Shown here: piece by piece, positions 1-5,633 of the stretch
Numbering within the stretch: the first letter of the stretch is position 1
Layout of the letters: each line of letters opens with the position of its first letter
Source of the DNA: Rhodanobacter sp. UBA5168
GTDB taxonomy: Bacteria > Pseudomonadota > Gammaproteobacteria > Xanthomonadales > Rhodanobacteraceae
Length of the DNA stretch: 11,989 nt
Assembly: GCA_002413455.1 (NCBI GenBank)
Contig: DHXA01000274.1
Coordinates: forward strand, 6,880 to 18,868
Direction: 5' to 3'
Notes under the pieces: model-generated
Told to the model about the DNA's origin: nothing
The model's input: the letters and a program-made list of their open reading frames with translations, nothing else
Databases searched by the model: none
Program-made: the position numbers and the translations under genes

Positions 1-78
1 GCCTCCGGCAACATCGGCGTGAACATCGGTTCCGGCGACAGCAACCAGCAGGATAACGCTGCTGCCTTGTCGTCCGCC
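1..78 (+). repeat. Amyloid-type repeat unit 1 (partial)
   Basis: This is the in-frame remainder (last 26 residues) of a 33-residue unit cut by the window edge. It shows the SGNIGVNI core followed by SNQQDN. It aligns without gaps to the two complete units downstream. Confidence 0.7.
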
Positions 79-945
79 GACGCCAGCTTTGCCTTCGGCA
101 TGGCAGACGGCGAGGTGTTCGTGAACCAGCAGGGCGCGTTCAACAGCACCATGAACGCCGGCGTCACCAACAGCGCCACGATCAGCGGCAATGCCTTCAA
201 CAGCGCATCGGGCAACCTGGGCGTGAACGTCACCTCGGGCAACAACAACCAGCAGAAGAATGCGATGGCCGCCGCTGTTGCGACCACCAGCTTCGCGCAG
301 TCCTCCGTGGCGTCGAATCAGGCCTCCGGGCACAACTCGGTCAGCAATGCCGGCTACGTCCAGCAGTACAACGACACGGTCGATGTCTCGATGAGCGGCG
401 CGGTACGGGGCTACTCGCTCGGGCTGGGCCTTGGCGGCTACGCGGGCCATTCGTCGGGGAGCTACTCGGGCAACTCGTCCTCCAACAGCAGCGGCATGGC
501 GTACCAAGCCAGCAATCTGTATCCGGACAGCTGGAATGGCGACACGCACCCGAGTGGCAACCAGACCGGCCACATCGACTTCGACAACGAGGCTCAGGGT
601 GCCGTACAGAATCCGAACCGCCCCGGCGTGGGCGGCTTCGCCTTCGACACCAGCAGCCACAGCAGCGGCAGCGAAAGTGGAACCACGCGCGGTACCGAGT
701 CCGGTGCGCTGGGCTTCGTCGAGCTCTCGGCGAATGATCTCTACGCCGACCTCAGCGGCACCGTGACCACCACGCGCTGGGTCGTGGTGGACGCGACCAA
801 TACCGCCAGCCTGAGCGGCAATGCGTTCCAGAACGCGTCGGGCAACATCGGCATCAACGTCGCCTCGGGCAGCGGCAATCAACAGGCGAACAGCCTCGCG
901 ATGGCCGTTGCGCAGCCCGGTGGCGGTGGTGGCGAGACGCCGTAA
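1..945 (+). CDS. Fap-like amyloid/adhesin fibre subunit, C-terminal part (5' truncated by window)
   Basis: The frame is open from the first base, so the start lies upstream; 314 residues are visible. The protein is low in charge, rich in Gly/Ser/Asn/Ala and contains no cysteine. Two full 33-residue units (nt 184-282 and 814-912) are 22/33 identical without gaps, and a partial third unit occupies nt 1-78. Each shares the core A-S-G-N-[IL]-G-[VI]-N-[VI]-x-S-G-x-x-N-Q-Q-x-N. The linkers are about 35 and 177 residues, the second being Ser/Gly/Tyr-rich. Three Asn/Gln repeats with a short first and a long second linker are the layout known for FapB/FapC amyloid subunits of Pseudomonas. The C39 peptidase and coiled-coil barrel genes downstream support an extracellular amyloid fibre subunit. 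The CXXC motif typical of FapB/FapC C-termini is absent; the tail is a Gly run and ETP. A generic repeat adhesin remains possible. Confidence 0.75.
   Translation, partial: ASGNIGVNIGSGDSNQQDNAAALSSADASFAFGMADGEVFVNQQGAFNSTMNAGVTNSATISGNAFNSASGNLGVNVTSGNNNQQKNAMAAAVATTSFAQSSVASNQASGHNSVSNAGYVQQYNDTVDVSMSGAVRGYSLGLGLGGYAGHSSGSYSGNSSSNSSGMAYQASNLYPDSWNGDTHPSGNQTGHIDFDNEAQGAVQNPNRPGVGGFAFDTSSHSSGSESGTTRGTESGALGFVELSANDLYADLSGTVTTTRWVVVDATNTASLSGNAFQNASGNIGINVASGSGNQQANSLAMAVAQPGGGGGETP
184..282 (+). repeat. Amyloid-type repeat unit 2
   Basis: A 33-residue unit that begins SGNAF, has the core SGNLGVNV and NNNQQKN, and ends in an Ala-rich segment. It matches unit 3 at 22 of 33 positions with no gap. 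The spacing of conserved Gly, Asn and Gln residues is typical of stacked beta-strand amyloid repeats. Confidence 0.75.
814..912 (+). repeat. Amyloid-type repeat unit 3
   Basis: A 33-residue unit (SGNAF, SGNIGINV, GNQQAN) that ends just 10 residues before the stop codon. It is separated from unit 2 by a 177-residue non-repetitive linker. A C-terminal third repeat is the arrangement described for FapC. Confidence 0.75.
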
Positions 946-987
946 TCGCAACGAGCACAAAGAGTCGCGCAAGCGACCCACGAGGGC

Positions 988-1017
988 GGTAACCCGGCAG
1001 CAGTGAAGCCGGGTACC
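988..1017 (+). other. Intercistronic hairpin 1 between fibre subunit and C39 peptidase genes
   Basis: The arms 988-998 and 1008-1017 pair as GGT/ACC plus ACCCGGC/GCCGGGT, with one bulged A and a 9-base loop. There is no T-tract. It lies in the 131-bp gap after the fibre gene, directly ahead of a second, stronger hairpin. A role in 3'-end protection of the fibre mRNA or in partial termination is inferred. Confidence 0.5.
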
Positions 1018-1025
1018 AACGGAAC

Positions 1026-1054
1026 CCCCCGGCCCGTCCCCTGCGGGCCGGGGG
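1026..1054 (+). terminator. Very GC-rich hairpin, possible attenuator/partial terminator
   Basis: A perfect 11-bp stem (CCCCCGGCCCG at 1026-1036 with CGGGCCGGGGG at 1044-1054) closes a 7-base loop and is followed by TCTTCC, a poor U-tract. It ends 22 bases before the peptidase start codon. The strong stem and weak tail suggest partial termination or an mRNA stability element. Either would give more fibre-subunit transcript than export-machinery transcript. Confidence 0.6.
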
Positions 1055-1076
1055 TCTTCCTCGACAAGGAATCATC

Positions 1077-1778
1077 ATGCGACACCTGCCGATTGCCACC
1101 GCACTTCTTTCGCTCGGCCTGATCGCGAACACGATCGCTCGCGCCGGCGAAGTGCGCTTCGACGGCGTGCTGCCCAACGGCAGCCTGTATGTCAGCCATG
1201 TCGAGAGCATGCAGGAAGGGCGTTACCGCAATATCGTGCGCCAGCACACCGACTACAGCTGCGGCGCGGCGGCACTGGCCACCATTCTTCGCTACGCCTA
1301 TCACCTCAACGTGGACGAGAACACGGTGATCGAGGGCATGATGGGCGTGGCCGATACGGAACTGGTCAAGCAGCGGGGCTTCTCGTTGCTCGACATCAAG
1401 CACTACGTGGCATCGCTGGGCATGCGCGGCCGCGGCTACCGCATCAACGAGGCGCGCCTGCGCAGCCTGCATGTCCCCGGGCTGGTGTTGATGGATGTCC
1501 GCGGCTTTCGGCACTTCGTGGTGCTCAAGCAGGTTCACCACGATACGGTGGAACTTGCCGACCCGATCCTTGGAAACCGCAGCGTGCCGCTGGCCGATTT
1601 CGTCAAGGCTTGGCCATCGCGCGCGGTGTTCGTGGTGATCGGCAACGATTTCGACCGCAAGACGGTCTTGCTGCAACCTACCGGCCGGGCCAGTGCCCGT
1701 GCGCTGTTTGCACGTCAGGGCACAATCACCGACGCCGAACTGCTCGACTTTGGGTTCACCCATGCCGATCTCTTTTGA
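1077..1778 (+). CDS. Periplasmic C39-family cysteine peptidase, FapD-like
   Basis: The protein has 233 residues. AAGGA lies 6 bases before the ATG. Residues 1-23 form a signal peptide ending in the cleavage motif ARA, so the domain acts in the periplasm. The peptidase C39 fold shows the oxyanion-hole Gln56, catalytic Cys62 in YSCGAAA, His146 in FRHFVV and Asp162 in LADPILG, so all active-site residues are present. Classical C39 domains cleave double-glycine leaders and are fused to ABC transporters. This one is stand-alone and exported, as FapD is in the Pseudomonas Fap system, where FapD is needed for fibre export. Its place after a repeat-built fibre subunit and before a coiled-coil barrel supports that role. 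The next gene follows after 12 bases with its ribosome site overlapping this stop codon, implying coupled translation. Confidence 0.85.
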   Translation: MRHLPIATALLSLGLIANTIARAGEVRFDGVLPNGSLYVSHVESMQEGRYRNIVRQHTDYSCGAAALATILRYAYHLNVDENTVIEGMMGVADTELVKQRGFSLLDIKHYVASLGMRGRGYRINEARLRSLHVPGLVLMDVRGFRHFVVLKQVHHDTVELADPILGNRSVPLADFVKAWPSRAVFVVIGNDFDRKTVLLQPTGRASARALFARQGTITDAELLDFGFTHADLF

Positions 1779-1790
1779 GGAAACACGGTC

Positions 1791-2576
1791 ATGAAGCACA
1801 CCCGGCTTTACATGCTTGGTTCCGCGCTGATTCTTGGTCATTGGGCCGCGCCGGTCATGGCCAGCGATGCTCCGGCAGCCAGCGGGCTGGAAGAGATCAG
1901 TGATGCGGAACTGGGCGGCATGCGCGGCCGCTACACCGTGGGCGACAATGCGATTGCCTGGTTCGGCGTGAAGATGATCTCGACCTGGCAGACCAGTACC
2001 GGTCAGGTGCTGCAAGGCACGCTCGCCCTGAACATGGACTTCACCCATGACAAGGTGAAACCGCAGATCACCTTCGAACCCATTGTCAGCATCACCCGTG
2101 CGGATGCTCCGCTGCCGCTCCCTGCCAGCGCTGCCACGCCGCCCGCGCGCAGTGTTGACGCCGCGGGCCTGGCCAACGTCGGCGGTGTCGTGCAAAGCGT
2201 GCAGGTGGCCGGCGATGGCAACCTCGCCAGCAATGTCACCCGGCTGACCGTCAGCAACGGCGACCGTGCCCCGGCCGGCACCGGCGCCGGCGCGCCGAGC
2301 GGCGTCGCCTCCGCATTCAGCGATGGCAGCAGCGCGGTGGCAAGCTTCGACGGGAGCAGTGCGAGCCTGCTGCTCAGCATCGACGGCCAGGGCTCGGTCG
2401 AGCAATGGATCCGCAACGGCAGCGTCGGCCAGAGCGTGCAGCTCACCGCCGACAACCAATTGATCAACAATCGCATGGAGATCGAACTGGTCCGCCAGAC
2501 GGTAGCGGCCAACACCCAACTTGCGCAGAACGTTTCGCAGGCGATCAACCAGACGCAAGGGATCGGCATGCACTGA
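1791..2576 (+). CDS. Secreted protein of unknown function in the FapE position of a Fap-like operon
   Basis: The protein has 261 residues, with a GAGGAAA ribosome site overlapping the previous stop codon. Residues 1-24 form a signal peptide ending VMA before SDAPAA. Residues 33-47 read LEEISDAELGGMRGR, resembling the leader consensus recognised by C39 peptidases (hydrophobic-x-x-E-L-x-x-M-x-G). Residues 48-105 look beta-rich and conserved in style (WFGVKMISTWQT). A Pro/Ala segment at 106-122 leads into a Ser/Gly/Ala-rich half with Asn/Gln-rich ends. There are no cysteines or catalytic motifs. By position it corresponds to FapE, a minor fibre-associated component in Pseudomonas; sequence homology cannot be confirmed here. 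A second surface or chaperone-like component that is a substrate of the adjacent peptidase is the best inference. Confidence 0.7.
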   Translation: MKHTRLYMLGSALILGHWAAPVMASDAPAASGLEEISDAELGGMRGRYTVGDNAIAWFGVKMISTWQTSTGQVLQGTLALNMDFTHDKVKPQITFEPIVSITRADAPLPLPASAATPPARSVDAAGLANVGGVVQSVQVAGDGNLASNVTRLTVSNGDRAPAGTGAGAPSGVASAFSDGSSAVASFDGSSASLLLSIDGQGSVEQWIRNGSVGQSVQLTADNQLINNRMEIELVRQTVAANTQLAQNVSQAINQTQGIGMH

Positions 2577-2598
2577 AGCGCCTGCCCGTTCGGCGCTT
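2576..2598 (+). other. Intercistronic hairpin before the FapF-like gene
   Basis: A perfect 7-bp stem, AAGCGCC (2576-2582) with GGCGCTT (2592-2598), closes a 9-base loop. It begins at the last base of the upstream stop codon, and no U-tract follows. It may influence the relative output of the barrel gene; the function is inferred. Confidence 0.4.
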
Positions 2599-2608
2599 GC
2601 ATCAGCTC

Positions 2609-2624
2609 AGGGGAAACGGACATG
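2609..2624 (+). promoter_or_regulatory. Ribosome binding site and original start codon of the FapF-like gene
   Basis: AGGGGA (2609-2614) stands 7 bases before the ATG at 2622. This is the only well-formed initiation site ahead of the barrel gene. Its ATG is out of frame with the barrel by one base, which shows where the gene is meant to begin and that the frame is broken. Confidence 0.7.
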
Positions 2625-2685
2625 AATACCTACCAAGACGCTACTCGCCAGCGCGGTAGCCGCTGCGCTTCTGATCGGCACACCG
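2622..2685 (+). other. Frameshifted signal-peptide segment of the FapF-like gene (TACC duplication)
   Basis: Bases 2627-2634 are TACCTACC. Reading ATG AAT ACC and skipping one TACC gives MNTKTLLASAVAAALLIG, followed by TPMAAA and Q, which is a textbook signal peptide joined in frame to the barrel protein at 2686. As written, the ATG at 2622 enters another frame. In the barrel frame, TGA at 2623-2625 and the lack of an ATG, GTG or TTG before 2686 prevent normal initiation of the signal peptide. The cause could be a sequencing error, a recent mutation or reversible slippage. Confidence 0.75.
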
Positions 2686-3945
2686 ATGGCGGCCGCCCAG
2701 ACCGCTCCCGTCAGCGGACAGGATCAGGAACAGATCAACGCGCTCGTCGAGCAACTGCAGACGCTGAAGAGCAGCTACGCGCAGGAGGTGAGGCGGCTTC
2801 GCGAACTGGACATGCAGGTACAGGCGCTGCAGTCGCGTCTTGCCGGAAAGGCGGCGCCCAATACCGCGCTGCCAGCGCCGCCCACACCAGCCAGTGCCAC
2901 CACACCGGGCAGCAGCACTGTCGGCAACGAAGCCAATCAGGCCGGCAGCATCGCAGACGCCGAAAAGGCCGAGGAACAAGCGCCCACTCGCAGCATGCAG
3001 GACGCGCTGTTGCAGGAGCATGCCGTATTCGACCGCAAGCTGACGGTGGAAAACAGCCTCAGCTACAGCCGCTACGATCGCAAGCAACTGACCCTCAATG
3101 GCTTCCTCGCGCTCGATGCGATCTTTCTCGGCAACATTGCCATCGAGAACGTCAAGTCCGATTCGCTCACCTACAATTTCGCGGCGCGCTACGGTCTGAG
3201 TCCGCGGCTGACACTGAACCTCGACGCACCTTATCTGGCTCGCCAGACCGCGTACCTGAAGGGTGGTGCGGGCGGATCGGCCGCGGCAGTTGCCGAAGAG
3301 CAGACCCGCGGCAACGGTATCGGCGACATCAGCTTCAGCGCCAACTACAAGTTGTTCGCCGAGACCACGTCCCGGCCGGACACCGTGCTGACTTTCGGCG
3401 TTACCGCACCGACGGGGCGCGCACCCTACGGCATCGACTGGAAGGTACTGGAACGCGGCGACGACAAATTCATCCGTTTCGCGGTGCCGCAGAAGCAGCC
3501 GACCGGCAATGGATTGTGGCAGGCCAATATCGGCGTGTCGGCGGTGAAGACCATGGACCCCGCGATCGTGTTCGCCAACCTTGGCTACATCCACTCGTTT
3601 CCGCGTCGCTTCGGCGAAATCGATACCGATCCGCAAACACGCACTCCCGGCGAGGTGAAGCTGGGCAACTCCTACTACTTCGGTGCAGGCGTCGCCTTTG
3701 CGTTCAACGAGCGCACCAGCCTGAGTCTGTCCTTCAGCGACCGCCTCAGTGCCAAGGCTTCCCTGCGCAACGGGGACCTGCCTTGGGCCAAGGTGATCGG
3801 GAGCGATGCCAATGCCGGTACCTTCAACCTCGGCGTGACCTACGCATTGAGTGCCCACACCACGCTGGTCACCTTGCTCGGTGTTGGCCTCAGCCCGGAT
3901 GCCCCGGATTACAGCCTCACCTTCAAGGTTCCCTACATGCTCTGA
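2686..3945 (+). CDS. FapF-like outer-membrane beta-barrel transporter with N-terminal coiled coil (start region frameshifted)
   Basis: The continuous frame gives 419 residues from an internal ATG. The intended start is the ATG at 2622, with the signal peptide restored if one TACC copy is removed. Residues 12-54 form a heptad-patterned coiled coil (INALVEQLQTLK, VRRLRELDMQVQAL). Residues 57-100 are a Pro/Ala/Thr linker. Residues 115-419 show alternating amphipathic strands with aromatic girdles and Asp/Gly/Asn turns, typical of an outer-membrane barrel. FapF of Pseudomonas, the trimeric pore that secretes amyloid subunits, has the same layout of coiled coil, linker and barrel and the same operon position. 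The C-terminus ends PYML rather than the common terminal Phe. The stop overlaps the convergent regulator's end by 13 bp. Without the signal peptide the protein should not reach the outer membrane. Confidence 0.8.
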   Translation: MAAAQTAPVSGQDQEQINALVEQLQTLKSSYAQEVRRLRELDMQVQALQSRLAGKAAPNTALPAPPTPASATTPGSSTVGNEANQAGSIADAEKAEEQAPTRSMQDALLQEHAVFDRKLTVENSLSYSRYDRKQLTLNGFLALDAIFLGNIAIENVKSDSLTYNFAARYGLSPRLTLNLDAPYLARQTAYLKGGAGGSAAAVAEEQTRGNGIGDISFSANYKLFAETTSRPDTVLTFGVTAPTGRAPYGIDWKVLERGDDKFIRFAVPQKQPTGNGLWQANIGVSAVKTMDPAIVFANLGYIHSFPRRFGEIDTDPQTRTPGEVKLGNSYYFGAGVAFAFNERTSLSLSFSDRLSAKASLRNGDLPWAKVIGSDANAGTFNLGVTYALSAHTTLVTLLGVGLSPDAPDYSLTFKVPYML

Positions 3946-5351
3946 GTCACCGGCCGTTCGCCGCCCTTCTCGCGGGGCAATGGCCGCTGCCTCCGAAGCG
4001 GGGAGCCTCCACGCAACTCTTCCAATACGATCTTGTGCTTCTTGCACAAGCGATACACGGTGACCCGCGATACGTTGAGTCGCCGCCCGCATTCACTGAT
4101 ATTGAAGTGGCTTTCGTGCAGGCAGTTGAGCACCGCCTCGCGTTCTGCCGAAACGCGGGCCAGACCGAGACTTGGACGGCCGATGCAGATTGGCCGCGCG
4201 CCCCGCAGATCCAGATCGGCGGCGCTGATCAGCGTGCCCTCGGCGACGACGGCTGCGCGTTGCACGCGATTGAGTAGTTCGCGTACGTTGCCTGGCCAGG
4301 CAAAATCATGCATGGCCTGCCGTGCGCCAGCGCTGAAGGCACGGGCGCGACTTTGATGCCGCAAGCGGAACGCGTCGAGAAAATATTGTGCGAGCAACTC
4401 GATGTCGCCGTCGCGCTCGCGCAGCGCGGGCATGTGCAGGCGCAGAACATTGAGGCGATAGTACAGATCCTCCCGAAAGCGCCCCTGGGCCACGGCCAAC
4501 TCCAGATCCACATGGGTGGCCGCCAGCACTCGCACATCCAGTTTGATGGGCTGGCTGGAGCCCACGCGCAGCAACGTGCCCTCCTGTAGCAGGCGCAGCA
4601 GGCTGGTCTGCGCATCGAGCGGCAAATCACCGATCTCGTCGAGGAACACAGTGCCACCGACAGCCGCCTCGAAATGCCCGACGCGACGCGCATTTGCGCC
4701 GGTGAAGGCACCGCGTTCGTGCCCGAACAATTCGGACTGCACCAGATTCAATGGCAGTGCGCCGCAATTGATGGCGACGAATGGCCGCTCACGGCGCGCC
4801 GACAAGCCGTGCAATGCGCGCGCCGCCACTTCCTTGCCACTGCCGGTCTCGCCGGTGATCAGCACCGGCAATTCCACCGGTGCGTACTTGCGCAGGCCGG
4901 CCATGGTTGCGCGCATCACCGGGCTGATGGCGCCGACAATGCCAGGAATATCCGATTTCTCGACGGCCGGTGACCACCCACGGCCGATCTTTGTGAGCGT
5001 CTCGATCAGGTGCTTCATGTCAACGGGGGCGGTGAAAAAATCGGCACTGGCCCGCAGGATCCGCTCCACGTCCGGCGTATCGGCAGCGGTCTGCTGCTGC
5101 ACCACGGCGAGCCACGGCAACCAGGGATGCTCGTCCATCAACCGCCCCATGGCCGCCACCGTCTCCGCATCGCTGTGCCGCAGATCGGCCATGGCCACCA
5201 CGATATCGTCGCGCCGCATGCCCACGCCTGCCTGCATCGCCACGTCGCCGATCCGCGTGCGCCAGCCCGCCTGGGCCAGCGACGCGCACTCCTCAGCGGT
5301 AGGCTGTCCAAACCAGACGACACAACGCCTGGATGCCTGTTCGCTCGTCAT
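3933..5351 (-). CDS. Sigma-54-dependent Fis-family transcriptional activator with degenerate receiver domain
   Basis: The protein has 472 residues from the ATG at 5351, chosen because AGGGGG (5357-5362) lies 5 bases upstream; the 63-codon extension to 5540 looks non-coding. Residues 8-120 have a receiver-like fold. The acidic pocket of a normal receiver is missing at strand 1 (CVVWFGQP), a lone Asp56 remains, and the usual Lys is replaced in FFTAPVD. The AAA+ domain (about 135-375) has Walker A GETGSGKE (167-174), the sigma-54 contact loop GAFTGA (214-219), Walker B GTVFLDEIG (233-241) and the arginine-finger region REDLYYRLNVLRL. Residues 403-442 are a Fis-type helix-turn-helix. Phosphorylation-independent activators of this type, such as FleQ and VpsR, respond to cyclic-di-GMP and control biofilm matrix genes. 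Its convergence on the Fap-like operon suggests the same role, as an inference. Confidence 0.9.
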   Translation of the reverse strand: MTSEQASRRCVVWFGQPTAEECASLAQAGWRTRIGDVAMQAGVGMRRDDIVVAMADLRHSDAETVAAMGRLMDEHPWLPWLAVVQQQTAADTPDVERILRASADFFTAPVDMKHLIETLTKIGRGWSPAVEKSDIPGIVGAISPVMRATMAGLRKYAPVELPVLITGETGSGKEVAARALHGLSARRERPFVAINCGALPLNLVQSELFGHERGAFTGANARRVGHFEAAVGGTVFLDEIGDLPLDAQTSLLRLLQEGTLLRVGSSQPIKLDVRVLAATHVDLELAVAQGRFREDLYYRLNVLRLHMPALRERDGDIELLAQYFLDAFRLRHQSRARAFSAGARQAMHDFAWPGNVRELLNRVQRAAVVAEGTLISAADLDLRGARPICIGRPSLGLARVSAEREAVLNCLHESHFNISECGRRLNVSRVTVYRLCKKHKIVLEELRGGSPLRRQRPLPREKGGERPVTQSM

Positions 5352-5393
5352 GACGGCCCCCTGTCCAAACCTGCCGATGCAGTTCGAAAAGAG

Positions 5394-5409
5394 ACACCTG
5401 GGCAGGTGT
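5394..5409. promoter_or_regulatory. Perfect palindrome upstream of the sigma-54 activator gene, candidate operator
   Basis: ACACCTGGGCAGGTGT has two perfect 7-bp half-sites around a 2-base centre. It sits 42 bp upstream of the activator's start codon, between start and presumed promoter. Dimeric Fis-type activators bind dyads of this size, so autoregulation is plausible but not shown. Confidence 0.5.
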
Positions 5410-5473
5410 GATCCCGATGCTTTCAAGCCAGATATTGCATCTGACTTGCTACTAAAGTGTGAAACACCCCACA

Positions 5474-5488
5474 TATTACTCCGTAATA
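5474..5488. promoter_or_regulatory. AT-rich dyad in the activator's upstream region
   Basis: TATTAC-TCC-GTAATA is a perfect 6-bp inverted repeat with a 3-base spacer. It lies 122 bp upstream of the activator start, in a locally AT-rich stretch (about 5430-5490) of otherwise GC-rich DNA. It could be a regulator binding site next to the activator's promoter. No convincing -35/-10 or -24/-12 pair was identified. Confidence 0.35.
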
Positions 5489-5572
5489 CACGAGGAACGC
5501 GTGAAGAAGAACCGTGTTTGTCGACGGCAACCCCTTGCAACGATAAGGGTATGTCGCTTGTAGATGTGGGCG

Positions 5573-5619
5573 AAAACCGGGGCTCGGTGTCGGGCGTACC
5601 GTACAGCCCCGAGCCCCGG
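5573..5619 (-). terminator. Intrinsic terminator of the HSDL2-like dehydrogenase transcript
   Basis: Read on the minus strand, an 11-bp perfect stem (CCGGGGCTCGG with CCGAGCCCCGG, 5577-5587 and 5609-5619) closes a 21-base loop and is followed by TTTT (5576-5573). It begins 14 bases after the dehydrogenase stop codon. It separates the housekeeping cluster from the downstream activator gene, so the activator must have its own promoter. Confidence 0.8.
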
Positions 5620-5633
5620 ACATTCGGGCGGAA

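Noticed and set aside
879..2573. 564-codon open frame on the minus strand
   Set aside because: It lies opposite three good plus-strand genes with signal peptides, ribosome sites and catalytic motifs. Its His/Arg/Ala/Gln-rich composition is typical of antisense frames in GC-rich DNA.
2626..2690. Programmed ribosomal frameshifting to restore the FapF signal peptide
   Set aside because: A +1 shift within the first five codons would be needed, and no slippery codon, stop-codon context or stimulatory structure is visible. The TACC duplication explains the break more simply.
2641..4092. 483-codon minus-strand frame opposite the FapF-like gene
   Set aside because: Shadow of the barrel-coding strand; no domain, no ribosome site, and it overlaps the real activator C-terminus in another frame.
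2622..4277. 551-codon plus-strand frame starting at the FapF ATG
   Set aside because: It starts at the well-placed ATG but runs in the frame shifted by the TACC duplication. The product is low-complexity Arg/Gln/Ser sequence with no fold signature, and it crosses into the antisense of the activator.
5351..5500. A sigma-54 promoter (GG-N10-GC) ahead of the activator
   Set aside because: TGGCTTGAAAGC on the minus strand looked similar but the GG to GC spacing is 7, not 10; no correctly spaced pair was found.
5352..5540. 63-residue N-terminal extension of the sigma-54 activator
   Set aside because: It spans the palindrome, the AT-rich dyad and the ribosome site, and has no receiver-domain similarity. 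The ATG at 5351 with AGGGGG upstream is the better start.
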